DNA from: an uncultured Prevotellaceae bacterium
Lineage (GTDB): Bacteria > Bacteroidota > Bacteroidia > Bacteroidales > Bacteroidaceae
NCBI GenBank assembly: GCA_902784065.1
Contig: CACZTJ010000006.1
Location: 1-40,428, forward strand
Direction: 5' to 3'
DNA length: 40,428 nucleotides
Shown: positions 9,601 to 20,500 of the stretch, in pieces
How the letters are laid out: each line of letters opens with the position of its first letter
Numbering within the stretch: position 1 is the stretch's first letter
Program-made: the position numbers and the translations under genes
The notes under the pieces: generated by a model
What the model saw: only the letters and a program-made list of their open reading frames with translations
Database searches by the model: none
What the model was told of the DNA's origin: nothing

Positions 9601-12600
9601 GGCATCATTGTTCCTGTATCCACGGTGATGAAGGAGAAGACCGTCAGAGCTATCGCGGAAACGATAAAAGATGTGGCTTTAGATATAGACCAAAGCAACT
9701 GGAGCGGCAAGGTGGAGAACTCAGCCATCGTGCAGTTCTTCTTCGACCTTAAGTTGCCTGTTCCAAACCATTATAATCAGGCCGTGATGCTCCAAACAGA
9801 AGGCCACTTCAACAAGGAAGCACTTGATACGGCGCTGAAAGCCGTGACTACGCATCATGACATGTTGAGGGCTGTCGTTAAGGACGGAGCACTTTATGTA
9901 CGCGAGGTCAATGATGGGACCATGTTCTCCATTGAGGAGTTTACTGTTGACGGCAACGACAAGGCTGCCGTCACAGCAATAGCCAACGGTATAGAGGGCA
10001 GCATTGACATTAACAACGGCCCTCTTATGAAGCTGGCACTGCTGCATAGCAACGAGAAAGACTACTTGCTTATTGCCATACACCATAATGTCATCGACGG
10101 TGTGTCATGGCGTATCCTAATCGAAGATCTGGCTACAGCCTATGGACAAGCTGTGGCTGGACTCCCTGTCAGTCTGCCTGCAAAGACACACTCTTACAAA
10201 TACTATCAGGAAGCGATGGAGCGCTTTAAGAAGAGCTACCAGCTTGAAGTAGAAAAAGACTATTGGGAGAAAGTTAGAAAGGAGATTGCTGAAACCGCAA
10301 CATCGACAGGTAATGACTATACTCGCCATTTTGTCAGGAAAGAGGCTATTATCAGCGCCGACGTAACTAATGAGCTACAGGCAGTTCCCACCCGACAGGA
10401 GAATGTCGGCATGAACGACCTGCTATTAACTTCCCTGTTGCGCAGCTATGCCGCAGTCACTGGTAAGCAGAAGATGTGTGTGATGTTGGAAGGCCATGGT
10501 CGTGAGAACATTGGTGAGCCTCTATTTACCGACCGCACGGTAGGATGGTTCACATCCATGTATCCTGTGGTGTTAAAGCAGGAAGGGAATGATCTGGTAG
10601 CCAATCTCGCAGACGTGAAAGATGTGTTGCACCGGGTGCCCAACAACGGTATCGGCTACGGACAGCTTTTCGGAATGGATGTCGCCTCCATGCCTCAGAT
10701 CACCTTCAACTATCTGGGTACTTTCGGATCGGTTGGGAAGGATGACAGCCCAATTTCCATTGCAGAGGATATGCCTGTTGGTGACATGGTAGCCAAAGCC
10801 AACTGCTACGGTTCTGACATCATCGTCAACTGCATGGTGCTGCCGTCAGGACAGTTCTCCATCAGCCTGGATTACAATGAAGCCATATTGACAGACCAGC
10901 AGGCCACACAACTTTTGCAGGGACTGAATACGGAAGTCAAGGCTATTGCCAATGCAAAGATTGATAAAGAAGACCTGCTGACGGCATCAGATCTCGGAGA
11001 GACGACTTGGACTCATGAGGAATTCAAAGCCGTTGTAGCCGACTTCGCCAGTCGTGGAGAGACGCTGAAGCGCATCTATCCTTTGACACCTATGCAGGAA
11101 GGTATGGTGCTCAAAGCTGTCATGGAGCCAGGCTCTGTAGCCTACCGAATAGTCTTCGCCGTATCGATAGACACTCTGCCCACTGAGCAACAGTTACGGA
11201 CAGCACTCGACGCCTTAGCTCTGCGCCATGAGGTACTGCGTACAGCGGTCATCATGCGTGGCACGAATGAATATCGCCAAGCTATCGTTGACGGCAGACA
11301 ACTGGGACTATCCATGATGGACATCAGTCATGTCGCCGATCAGGCAAAGACTATTGCTGATACACGATGGGAATTGCTCAAGAAAGATTTCGACCTTCAG
11401 TCTAAGCCGCTGTTTAATGTAGTATGCATGAAGACTAGTGACACCAGCTGTGCCCTGTTGTTAGATTTCCATCATATCATTGAAGATGGATGGTGTCTGC
11501 CGATTATCCAGAAGGACTTCTTCACATTGCTCTCACAAAGCATGGAAGGCAAACCTGTTGCGACCGAGTCGATAAGCGATGGACGTTACGAACAATATGT
11601 ACGTGACATTTACGCCAAGGACAAACGTGCTTCACTCAACTACTGGCGTCAATTATTGGAAGGTTACGAGACCAAAGCTGTTATCCCATCCTTTGGAACC
11701 GTCAGTGAAGATCGCCGCACGAAGAAGGACTCCCTCATGATAGACCTCACATTGGAAGAGCAGCAAATGCTCAAGAGCCTGTGCTATGCTGCTCAGGTTA
11801 CTCCGAACACCATTGTCGAAACTGCTTGGGGACTATTGCTGCAGCGCTACAACCGCACCAATGACGTTGTCTTCGCCAAAGTCGTTTCGGGTCGTGACAA
11901 TACAGAAAATGATGTGAGCGACCTGATTGGTATCTTTATTAATACTGTACCCGTGCGCGTACATACTGATAATGAGGATACCGTGCTGCAAATGATGAAG
12001 AAGGTACAGGCACAGGCTGCTGAAAGCAACCGCCATGACTATGTTTCGTTGAGCGAAGTACAACAGCAGACCGATTTGGGAAAAGACCTGTTCCAGTCCA
12101 CTATAGTTTTTGAGAACTACCCGACAGAGATTGAAGACGCAACACCCTGGCCATTCACCGTCAAGCGTCTCATCATCAAAGAAGAGAACTTCGACGACAT
12201 CAGCCTGATAGTATATATCGGTGAAGACGGTCGTCTGGCTCTGCAGTTGCAATTCAACAACCAGTTATACACTGAGAAATTCATTGCCGACACCCTTAGC
12301 GCATTGCAATGCATCATTCATGGCATGCTGGTGGATACAAATGCCAAGGTCAACAGTATTCAACTCCTTGATGAAACAAGGTTGGAAGAGCTCATGGACC
12401 TATCCGTCGGCAAGCTTATGGACATTAATCTCAATGAGACCTTTGCAGAGTTGTTTGTCCGTCAGGCCAAGAAGACGCCAAATGCACTGGCTGTCAGCGA
12501 CGCCAATAGTGAGTTTACCTACCATGAGATGGACGAGCAGTCGAATACGCTGGCTCACCTGCTTATCGACAAGGGCATCCAGCCTAACGACTTCGTATGC

Positions 12601-14328
12601 GTGATGCTTGACCGTACCAAGGAGTTCCCGTTGACGGTACTGGCTATCCACAAGGCTGCAGCTGCATATACCCCACTCGATTTGGAATACCCCAACGAGC
12701 GTTTGAGCTATATGGTTGAAAATTCTGAGTCAAAGGTAGTCATTACCACCCATGACGTCTATGCTGCCAAGATGAACGAAGGCGGCTTGGAACTGGGTAA
12801 TATCCAGCTTATATACCTAGACGACATCGACCTCACCCAGAAGACTGACCCCATCCTGCTTACCAAGCCCGAAGGTCTGGCGTATATGATATACACTTCA
12901 GGCTCCACAGGTCTTCCTAAGGGTGTGATGCTGCATCAGCGCGGATTGCGCAGCTATATTGCTTCGATGATAGACATTCTGGGTATTACCGACAAGGACC
13001 GCATCTCCAACCATCGTCCATTCTCGTTCGATGCTCATATCCAAGACCTCTACCCCGCCATTACCGTCGGTGGTAGCATCCATATCATGCCTACGGCTAT
13101 CCGCAAGGAGATGAAAGGACTACACGACTTTATCGTTAGTCATCAGATTACCGGTGGTAGCTATACCACCTCATTAGGCGCTATGCTGCTGGACAGCTAC
13201 GAACTGCCTCTGCGCTACATGACACTGACAGGCGAGAAGATGATAGGACTGGTCAGCGGTAAAGTACAACTGGTGAACGGCTATGGTCCCACAGAGTGTA
13301 CCGACCTGATATCAGCCTATCACTTGGAAAAAGGCCGCATCTATGATGATATACCCATCGGTCGTCCGATGGCCAACAGCTACTGCTTTATCGTCGACCA
13401 AAGCAACAACCTTGTGCCACGTGGTGTGCCAGGTGAGTTGTGCTTTGCCAGTGTACAGGTAGGCTGTGGCTACTGGAAATTGCCCGAGCAGACAGCGAAA
13501 GTCTTTGGCGACTGCCCCTTCCTACCGCTACAAGCCGATGGAAAGCCTATGCGAATGTACCACACGGGAGATTTGTGCCGTTGGAACGACGAAGACCAGA
13601 TTATGTATTCCGGACGTATCGACTCACAGGTAAAACTGCGTGGCTTCCGCATTGAGCTCGGCGAGATTGAGACACAAGCTCAGAAAGTGGAGGGGCTCCA
13701 ACAAGCAGTGGCTATGGTACGCGAGGTACTTGGTGCACAGCATCTGATTCTATATTATACCGTCAAGGAAGGAGCAAATGTCACGGAGGAACAGATTCGT
13801 ACCTTCCTGGAGCAGACAAAACTGGCGGAATATATGCAGCCAGAGGTTTATATGCAGTTGGATGAGTTCCCCTTCAACTCCAGTGGTAAGGTGAATCGCA
13901 AGGCTCTCCCGCTACCAGAGATCAAGGCTGGGGAGATTGTTCCACCTGAAACGGAAACAGAGAAGCAGTTGTGGAATGAGGTTTCTGAGACGCTGAAGGT
14001 TAAGGAATTCGGTATCACGACTCCACTTTCTCACATCGGAATGACTTCACTCGTTGCCATGCGACTAGCCATGTCTATCCAAAAGAAGTATGGTGTTCAA
14101 GTGCCAGTGGCAGAACTGATTCAGGAGCCTACAATCAAGGCTATCGCTGCTAAGATTGACGAACAGAAGAGACAGGAAGAAGCTGCCATGAGTTTGTTCA
14201 CTAAGCGTAAGAGTGAACCTTCCGGAGAAAAGAAGGGCGATCCATTCGCTGCAAAGAAAGCAGATCCATTCGCTGCAAAGAAGGCTGACCCATTTGCAGT
14301 AAACAAAAAAAAGAATCCATTTGAATAA
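6619..14328 (+). CDS. Non-ribosomal peptide synthetase 1: C-A-PCP-E / C-A-PCP plus repeat tail (modules 1-2)
   Basis: 2569 residues. Order: C (HHCIMDG at 130-136); A (TSGSTGKPKG near 594, pocket start D639); PCP with GGDS, S981; E (HHNVIDGVSW from 1155, then EGHGRE and DRTVGWFTS); a C domain of the D-L-accepting look (YPLTPMQEG near 1488, HHIIEDGW from 1618); A (TSGSTGLPKG near 2093, pocket start D2138); PCP with IGMTSLVAM, S2477. Both A domains have the A10 lysine (GKVNRK). The protein starts directly at the first C domain with no docking extension, as expected for the first enzyme, which would acylate residue 1. The E domain predicts a D residue 1 and an L residue 2. The last 56 residues form a lysine-rich tail with DPFAAKKA repeats. 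Pocket residues read by eye are DAEGIAVDD(K) and DAQSMLGDL(K); I do not assign amino acids from them. Confidence 0.95.
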   Translation: MKTYPLLQSQLGVFMQCIQNPQSTQYNLPNECAIPSTVDIERLIRAWETVIAARPIFRTRFMIDPNGEIRQWSDDAMEIPIVRRKSTYADVQEYVKNGFVRPFNLLSGEPLFRVEFIQTEKGWVELSDGHHCIMDGMSFTPVLFQIDLNKAYMGEELTPQPYGLFEAAEDEVATFGTPVYEKAKAYYAEKFAGMDFATLSKSTPGTMGKMVRRSTFVNQPECDAWCKEHGIAVNLLFQAAFSYMLTVLMRQEKVAYYTVNHGRMDKRLREAYGMFVKSVPIMADATDAKNKTVKDFIMSFRTELMSTIRYGCYPFTHFCSDLKMTAGISFNFQALVDMEEAMILGDQRIYGSQPVRAEIDDDITVFIFYKEGQYEIRAESSSAMNDAETLQMVADATYQTLISMQAHFDGTLSEVSILSDEQQAQLIKLSAGKDMDVDITKTFAQAFEERAKLVPDHIAVADKDSHLTYQQMSHYSDVLAHRLIAAGVRPNDFVCVMLDRFKEFPLSVLAIHKAGAAYTPMDFEYPNERLQYMLENSESKVLITSHAVLESKKAEGDFETGNVQVIFVEDIDFSVDADPINLTTPDNLAYMIYTSGSTGKPKGAMLHQAGLWNFINIVIDMEKLTAADSIEGHRSFSFDAHIEDMYAILTLGGSFHIMPTEIRKDLAAIRDFLFEHKITGGGYSTAIGALLLNTYDDLPVRFITAGGEKLDGVYSDHIEIINVYGPTECTDDTSYYSIAPGTRAENIPIGKPVANTWNFIVDSNGRLVPRGVVGELCIAGIQVGRGYWRLPERTAESFVDCPFVSKDRWGRKVRMYHTGDLCRWNKDGDLEYMGRIDFQVKLRGFRIELGEIESKVLQMEGIKQAAAEVRKINGVDHLLLYYTLDNGSTLNDDDIRQALEASSLADYMVPDTYMQLETMPLTPNGKVNRKALPIPEIQSHTEYVEPANDTERIIAETFKEVLKIDVPVGALNSFFEFGGDSVKAIRLISMLRKKGIIVPVSTVMKEKTVRAIAETIKDVALDIDQSNWSGKVENSAIVQFFFDLKLPVPNHYNQAVMLQTEGHFNKEALDTALKAVTTHHDMLRAVVKDGALYVREVNDGTMFSIEEFTVDGNDKAAVTAIANGIEGSIDINNGPLMKLALLHSNEKDYLLIAIHHNVIDGVSWRILIEDLATAYGQAVAGLPVSLPAKTHSYKYYQEAMERFKKSYQLEVEKDYWEKVRKEIAETATSTGNDYTRHFVRKEAIISADVTNELQAVPTRQENVGMNDLLLTSLLRSYAAVTGKQKMCVMLEGHGRENIGEPLFTDRTVGWFTSMYPVVLKQEGNDLVANLADVKDVLHRVPNNGIGYGQLFGMDVASMPQITFNYLGTFGSVGKDDSPISIAEDMPVGDMVAKANCYGSDIIVNCMVLPSGQFSISLDYNEAILTDQQATQLLQGLNTEVKAIANAKIDKEDLLTASDLGETTWTHEEFKAVVADFASRGETLKRIYPLTPMQEGMVLKAVMEPGSVAYRIVFAVSIDTLPTEQQLRTALDALALRHEVLRTAVIMRGTNEYRQAIVDGRQLGLSMMDISHVADQAKTIADTRWELLKKDFDLQSKPLFNVVCMKTSDTSCALLLDFHHIIEDGWCLPIIQKDFFTLLSQSMEGKPVATESISDGRYEQYVRDIYAKDKRASLNYWRQLLEGYETKAVIPSFGTVSEDRRTKKDSLMIDLTLEEQQMLKSLCYAAQVTPNTIVETAWGLLLQRYNRTNDVVFAKVVSGRDNTENDVSDLIGIFINTVPVRVHTDNEDTVLQMMKKVQAQAAESNRHDYVSLSEVQQQTDLGKDLFQSTIVFENYPTEIEDATPWPFTVKRLIIKEENFDDISLIVYIGEDGRLALQLQFNNQLYTEKFIADTLSALQCIIHGMLVDTNAKVNSIQLLDETRLEELMDLSVGKLMDINLNETFAELFVRQAKKTPNALAVSDANSEFTYHEMDEQSNTLAHLLIDKGIQPNDFVCVMLDRTKEFPLTVLAIHKAAAAYTPLDLEYPNERLSYMVENSESKVVITTHDVYAAKMNEGGLELGNIQLIYLDDIDLTQKTDPILLTKPEGLAYMIYTSGSTGLPKGVMLHQRGLRSYIASMIDILGITDKDRISNHRPFSFDAHIQDLYPAITVGGSIHIMPTAIRKEMKGLHDFIVSHQITGGSYTTSLGAMLLDSYELPLRYMTLTGEKMIGLVSGKVQLVNGYGPTECTDLISAYHLEKGRIYDDIPIGRPMANSYCFIVDQSNNLVPRGVPGELCFASVQVGCGYWKLPEQTAKVFGDCPFLPLQADGKPMRMYHTGDLCRWNDEDQIMYSGRIDSQVKLRGFRIELGEIETQAQKVEGLQQAVAMVREVLGAQHLILYYTVKEGANVTEEQIRTFLEQTKLAEYMQPEVYMQLDEFPFNSSGKVNRKALPLPEIKAGEIVPPETETEKQLWNEVSETLKVKEFGITTPLSHIGMTSLVAMRLAMSIQKKYGVQVPVAELIQEPTIKAIAAKIDEQKRQEEAAMSLFTKRKSEPSGEKKGDPFAAKKADPFAAKKADPFAVNKKKNPFE
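14239..14325 (+). repeat. C-terminal DPFAAKK repeat tail of NRPS 1, candidate donor docking peptide
   Basis: Coding 24-bp units at 14239-14262 and 14263-14286 are nearly identical and encode DPFAAKKA twice. A diverged third unit (DPFAVNKK) and a final NPFE follow, giving four (D/N)PF motifs in 29 residues (2541-2569). A shared LFxKR motif precedes the repeats at residues 2526-2530, exactly 49 residues after the carrier serine. An 8-A run lies at 14305-14312. The role as a docking peptide is inferred from the matching tail on NRPS 2 and the absence of any such tail on NRPS 3. Confidence 0.8.
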
Positions 14329-14343
14329 TATAACATTTATTAT

Positions 14344-14574
14344 ATGACAAAGACAGAACAAAACATCGCGAATCTTTACGAAACGCTGATCTCAGATGGT
14401 TATTTCCGTGATGACAACGGCAATCTCAATATGTCGGTAGAACAATTCGGTGACAATCTGCGCAAAGAGAAGATTGCCAAAACGTTCTATGCCAACCTTT
14501 TGGACGACGGCTATTTCCGTGACGGTGAGGAAATCTTGCTTTCAGAAGAAGACTTTCTGAAGCGAGTGGGAGCC
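14344..14574 (+). repeat. N-terminal tandem DGYFRD repeats of NRPS 2, candidate acceptor docking domain
   Basis: Residues 1-77 hold two copies of an acidic unit of the form (L/F)Y-x2-L(L/I)-x-DGYFRD followed by an acidic turn and SxExF. DGYFRD falls at residues 18-23 and 55-60, a 37-residue period. The implied layout is helix, beta-hairpin, helix. This resembles in outline the helix-hairpin-helix TubC_N-type docking domains found at NRPS N-termini, but I cannot confirm homology by eye. The same two-unit block opens NRPS 3 with identical spacing and is absent from NRPS 1. Confidence 0.78.
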
Positions 14575-17500
14575 ATCAAGGAAAAACGTGCGTATTATCC
14601 ACTTTCTTCCAATCAAATGGGACTTTATTTTGACTGGGAAATGAACCCTGAGACCACTCAGTATAATACGCCTAGTCTAAAAAAATATCCCAAGGAAAAG
14701 ATTGATGCAGACAGGCTTTGCCAGGCCATACAGGCTGCTTTCAATGCCCATCCTTTCCTCGCCACAACATTTGGCGTCAAAGATGATGAGATTGTGCAGA
14801 TTCCTCATGAGAACACGCAGCTTGAAGTCGTTCGTCTCGTGCTTGACAGCGAACCAGACATCGCATATTTCCAATCTAAGGTTCGTCCGTTCAATTTACA
14901 GGAAGACTGTCTTTGTCGTGCTGAGATCATCGAAACACCTCAGTACATTTATCTGTTTACTGATATCCACCACATTGTCATTGACGGATTATCAGTACTC
15001 ATCTTCAACCAGGCTATCGGCAAAGCCTATATGGGCGAGGAACCAGAGACAGAGGCTCTTGATTTCTACGACTTTGCAGTTTCAGAGGAAGAATTAAGTA
15101 GCAGTAATGCCTATCAGGAAGCTGAACAATACTTTGATGGGTTGTTAGGTGGTATAGAGTCAGTTGTTTATCCTCACTCTTCAACCTTAGACAATGGCAA
15201 TACTCAGAATGTTGAGTTGCGAACGACCATTGACGGAGCTGCCATCGACTCTTTCTGCGAGAAAACGGATGTATCCGAAAATGCTTTCTATATGGCTGCT
15301 TTCTTCCAGGTTTTACACCGCGTAACAAGAGAAGATAGCGTGTTTATATCTACTATCAATAATGGTCGTAACCGTGCAGAATTGATGAACACGATTGGCA
15401 TGTTTGTCAAGACACTGCCTATTGTCAGCTCTTTGCCGGAAAAGAATGCCGGTAATATCGATGTGGTGGAATATGCCACACAATTCCAACAGCAATATCT
15501 CAACGCTGTTCAGCGCGATTTCTACCCATTCTCTGATATCGTCAAACGTCATGGCATCCATCCCGATATGATGTATGTCTTCCAGGATGTTGCTGGCGCC
15601 ACAAACTTGCGGGAAGACGAAAAGGTGCCCACGGATGAATATGAGCAGATTGACCTTACCCTCGATACAGCAAAAGTACCTTTGAAGCTGAGTGTCATTA
15701 CCCATGCTGGGGGTAAGAAGACTTTCGAACTCAACTACGATGCCGCCCTCTATAACGAGGCAGACATGCAGCAGTTGCTTGACATGGTAATAGCAGCATC
15801 TTTGTCGCTTTGTGAAGCCAAAACACTGTCAGACGTTTCTATGCTTCCTGAGTCACAACGTGAGCAGGTGGAATCCTTCCGACAAACTGCACAGGCCGAT
15901 GTTCCATTGAAACTTCACCACCAGCCTATCGAGAAGAATGCCATCGACATTCCTGATACAGTGGCTCTGATTGCCAAAGACTGCACCCTCACCTTCAAAC
16001 AGTTCAATGAGGAGGCCAACCGCATAGCCCATGCTCTCATCAAGCGTGGTGTAAAACGCGGAGATCGGGTGGTGCTACTATTGCCAAGGACATCGGCTGT
16101 CATTGTGTCCATGTTTGGTGTAAGCAAAACTGGTGCCGCCTATATCCCTTGCGACCCAGCCTACCCAACTGACCGTATTCAGCTAATCATGACGGATTCC
16201 GAAGCGCAATATGTTATCACGACCAAAGACCATCTGGATAACTACGATGCCGAGAAAGTTATCGATATCGACGATATCTACAAGAACGAGGCATATAGCA
16301 CAGAGAATCCCAATGTGGAGATCTCTCCCGATGATCTGGCATACCTCATTTATACATCAGGCTCCACAGGTAAGCCTAAGGGGGTGATGTTGCGCCATAT
16401 CGGTATTACCAACTATCTCTACAACCATCCGGCCAATGTACATATCGCAGGACTGAAAAGACTCAGCGTGAAGACCTATGTGTCAATCACAACTCTCTCG
16501 TTCGACATGTCATTGAAGGAGTTTGCTGGTTCGCTATATAATGGCATCACCACCGTGCTGGCCGATGAGCAAGAAGTCATAGATCCTGTCCTGCTCGCCC
16601 GTCTGATGCTGAAGACTGGTGCTGAGGCCATTAACGGCACTTGCTCACGCATTCAGAGTTATCTTGAACTACCAGAGTTCTGCGAGGCCGTGCGCCATTG
16701 CAAGATGGTTTGGTCTGGTGGTGAGATGTATCCCCTCTCACTATTGGAGAAACTGCAGTCGCTCGGTGTTGAAATCATCAACACCTATGGTCCGACTGAG
16801 ATCACTGTATCATCGAATATTGCCAACCTCACACATGCCAGCCGTGTAACCGTGGGCCGCCCGCTGCTCAACTATATTGAATACATTGTCGATCCGTTCG
16901 ATCAGGAGGTACCTGTTGGTGTGCCCGGCGAACTGCTCATCGGAGGTCCTGGCGTAGCTCTTGGATATAACAATTTGCCGGAGATGACGGCCGAGCGTTT
17001 TGTAGAATACAAGGGAAACCGTGTCTACCGTTCTGGTGACCTAGCCCGATGGACTCCAGACGGTGAGGTCGAAATACTTGGACGTATTGACAATCAAGTG
17101 AAGATAAGCGGTTTCCGCGTGGAGTTAGGTGAGATAGAAACTCAAGCAGAAAATATTGCAGGTGTACAGAAGGCTATTGCTGTTGTCAAGAAGATTAGCG
17201 GTATGGATCATTTGATTCTTTACTATACTGTAGCCGAAGGTACTTCCATAGAGGATACAGATGTCGAGACAGCCCTCAAGAATACCTCACTGGCAGAATA
17301 TATGATACCAGATATCTATATGCGGCTTGAGACAATCCCACTGACTCCTAACGGCAAGACCAATTACAAGGCATTGCCAGAGCCTGCACTGAAAGCCGAA
17401 GAAATTGTAATGCCTCGTAACGAGCAAGAACAGAAGATGTGGGACATCATCTCTGAACTGCTGGGCACTACAGCCTTTGGCGTAGAGACCAACCTCGTAA

Positions 17501-20500
17501 CAGTTGGACTGAGTTCTATTGCAGCCATCCGCTTGTCGGCAATATTCTCCCGCAACGACATCAGACTTTCCACACGAGACATCATGCGCACTCCAGTTAT
17601 AAGCGCACTGGTGAAGAAGGCTGGCAGTGCTGGTGAGCAGGAAGAACAACCTCTCAAGCCCCATGCCATCCGAGAGTGGTATCCCCTGAGCGAGACTCAG
17701 AAGGGTATGTATTACGATTGCATCACCCACCCCGATGCAATTCTGTACAATATTCCCAGTGTTTCCACTTTTGTCGATATTGATAGAGAACGCCTTCTCA
17801 AAGCTGTGAAGGTAGTCTTTGAGGCTCACCCCTACCTGAACTGTCGTCTGAGAGAACATGATGGTGAAGTGATGCAATATCGTGATGATACCTTAAGCCC
17901 CATCATCAATGAAGTCACACTTGACACCCGTCCTGACGCAGCCTTCTTCCAGAGTCAGTTGCGCCCCTTCGATGTGATGAATGAACCCCTCTATCGCTTC
18001 ACACTTTATCATTACAAGAACGAGACCTCACTGCTGACCGATTTCCATCACCTCATCAGTGATGGTACCAGTAATCAGGTGCTTGCCTTTGATTTGAAGA
18101 AAGCATACGACGGTCAACCCTTAGAGAAAGAACAGTATACTGCTTACGATCGCTCTATCGATGAGAACGAACTATTCCATTCTGAGCGCGGTAAGGAGGC
18201 AGAGGCTTATTTCGACCAGATATTTGAGGATGTAACCCCGACTGTTTATCCCCACTCTACTTCACTCGATGGCGGTAAGGTTTACGACACAATCACTACC
18301 GACATCCAGTCAGATGCTATCAATGATTATTGTAAGCGCCATCTACTGTTACCCAGTTCTTTCTTCATGACCGTACTCCACGCTGTTTTACATCGTCTCA
18401 CCCGTGAAGATAAGACACTCATCCATTTTATCAGTAATGGTCGTTCCGAACTGAAATTAGCTAACTTCTTCGGTGTGTTTGTAAAAACGTTGCCATCTGT
18501 ATGTGCAGATTTCAAACGTCCGATGGCAGAATTGGTGAAAGCCGTCAACGAGCAGATGCGCGATACGATTGACAACGACTTCTATCCTTTCTCAGAGATG
18601 GTTAGTCGCTATAATATCAGCGTTAATATCATCTACAACTATTTCGTTGATTTGGAGACTGATATCGTGCTCGACAAACAGGCTGGTGTGTATGGCAACT
18701 TGAATTGGGATACTGCCAAGAATCCCCTCTCTGTCACGATACTAACCAACGATAAGGGTGACTATCAGTGCTTCCTCGAGTATGATGCGACGCTCTACAA
18801 CCGCCGCGATATGGAAATATTGAGCAAGGCGTTCAAGACCTTCGCAGAAAGCTGCGTTAGCGACAGCTTTGCTGACACTACCAGCGTGCCACTGATATCA
18901 GCTTCAGAAACTGATGTCATTATCCGACAGGCTCAGGGTAAGAGGATGGAATATCCTGCAACCGACACCTTTGTCAGCCTATTCCTTAGTCAGGCCGTCC
19001 AGTATCCTACTACCATAGCTGTGTCAGACGGCAATAGTACCTATACCTACAAAGAACTCGACACGTTGTCTAATGCACTGGCAAAGAAACTCCTTGATAT
19101 TGTAGGGGAGAACAATGGTCAGCGTCCCTTTATGAGTATCATGCTCGGCTATGAGAAGGATTTCGTTGTGGCGGCCTTAGGTGTAGAGCGAGCAGGTTAT
19201 GCATACGTTCCTCTCGACTATGACTATCCCAATGAGCGTTTGCTTTATATGCTCGAAGACAGTGAGAGCCAGGTACTTATTACCAGCCATGCCATACTGA
19301 ACGAGAAGACCAGTGATGGCGACAAGTTTGAGGCCAAGAATATCATCTTCATCGATGACTTCCTCAACGAGGCATCATCTTTGGCATCATCATCTCCAAT
19401 CAATCTTGCCACTCCTGACGGTCTTGCCTATATGATTTATACCTCTGGTTCTACGGGCAAGCCGAAGGGCGTGATGATATCTCACCGCGCGAAGGCAAAC
19501 TTCATGCATTTCATTTCCAAGGAATGGGGCCACAACTCCAAGAGCCGTATCTTCTGTCACTCCAGCTTCTCTTTCGATGCCAGTATCGAGGACCTTTATC
19601 CTGTCCTAACGGTGGGTGGTACCCTTTACATCGTTCCTCAGGAGGCACGACGTGACATGGATTTGTTGCAGCAGTTCATCGTCAGCAATGGCATCACCGG
19701 CGGTAGCTTCACTACCCAGTTTGGCCAGATGCTACTGTTGCAGTATCCAGACTTACCTGTAAAGTACATTGTAATTGGCGGAGAGAAAATGACAGTTGTA
19801 CCGCAATGTAACTGCCGTCTTATCAATACTTACGGACCTACTGAATTTACAGTTGACTCCACCTTCTATGAAGTGGAGAAAGGCCGGGAGTATAAGAATA
19901 TCCCCATCGGCCGTCCGCTTTACAATCTCGCAGGTTATGTAGTGGATAAATACGGCCATCTCATGCCGCAGGGCGTTCCAGGTGAACTCTGTTTGGCAGG
20001 TCCTCAGATTGCCAATGGATATTGGCACAGAGAAGACCTGACACGCGAGAAATTCACCAATGTCCTCTTCACTTCCGACAAAGTCTATCACACAGGTGAC
20101 CTTGTCCGTTACAATGAAGACGGCGACATAGAATACTTAGGACGTATCGACAATCAGGTTAAACTCCGTGGATTCCGTATTGAGTTAGGTGAGATTGAGA
20201 CGCTTATCAGTAAATATGACGGTATCACCATGGTCAGCGTACAGGTCAAAGAAGTTGGTGGCGTCCAGCATCTTGTGGCCTACTATTCCGCTAATACAGA
20301 AATAGACAAGGCTGCTCTTGAGGCTTCGCTGGCCGAGAGCCTGACCGATTACATGGTGCCCGAAGTATATATGCAACTTGATTCCATGCCACTCACCCCT
20401 AATGGTAAGGTGAACACGAAAGCCTTGCCTGAGCCAGAAATTGCTATGACGGAATATGTAGAACCTGAAGGTGTAAAAGAGCCCATTGTGGCTGAGTGCA

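Noticed and set aside
14239-14325. Direct repeats resembling a small CRISPR or satellite array
   Set aside because: The units are in frame with NRPS 1, contiguous without spacers, and mirrored at protein level in NRPS 2, so they are coding tail repeats.
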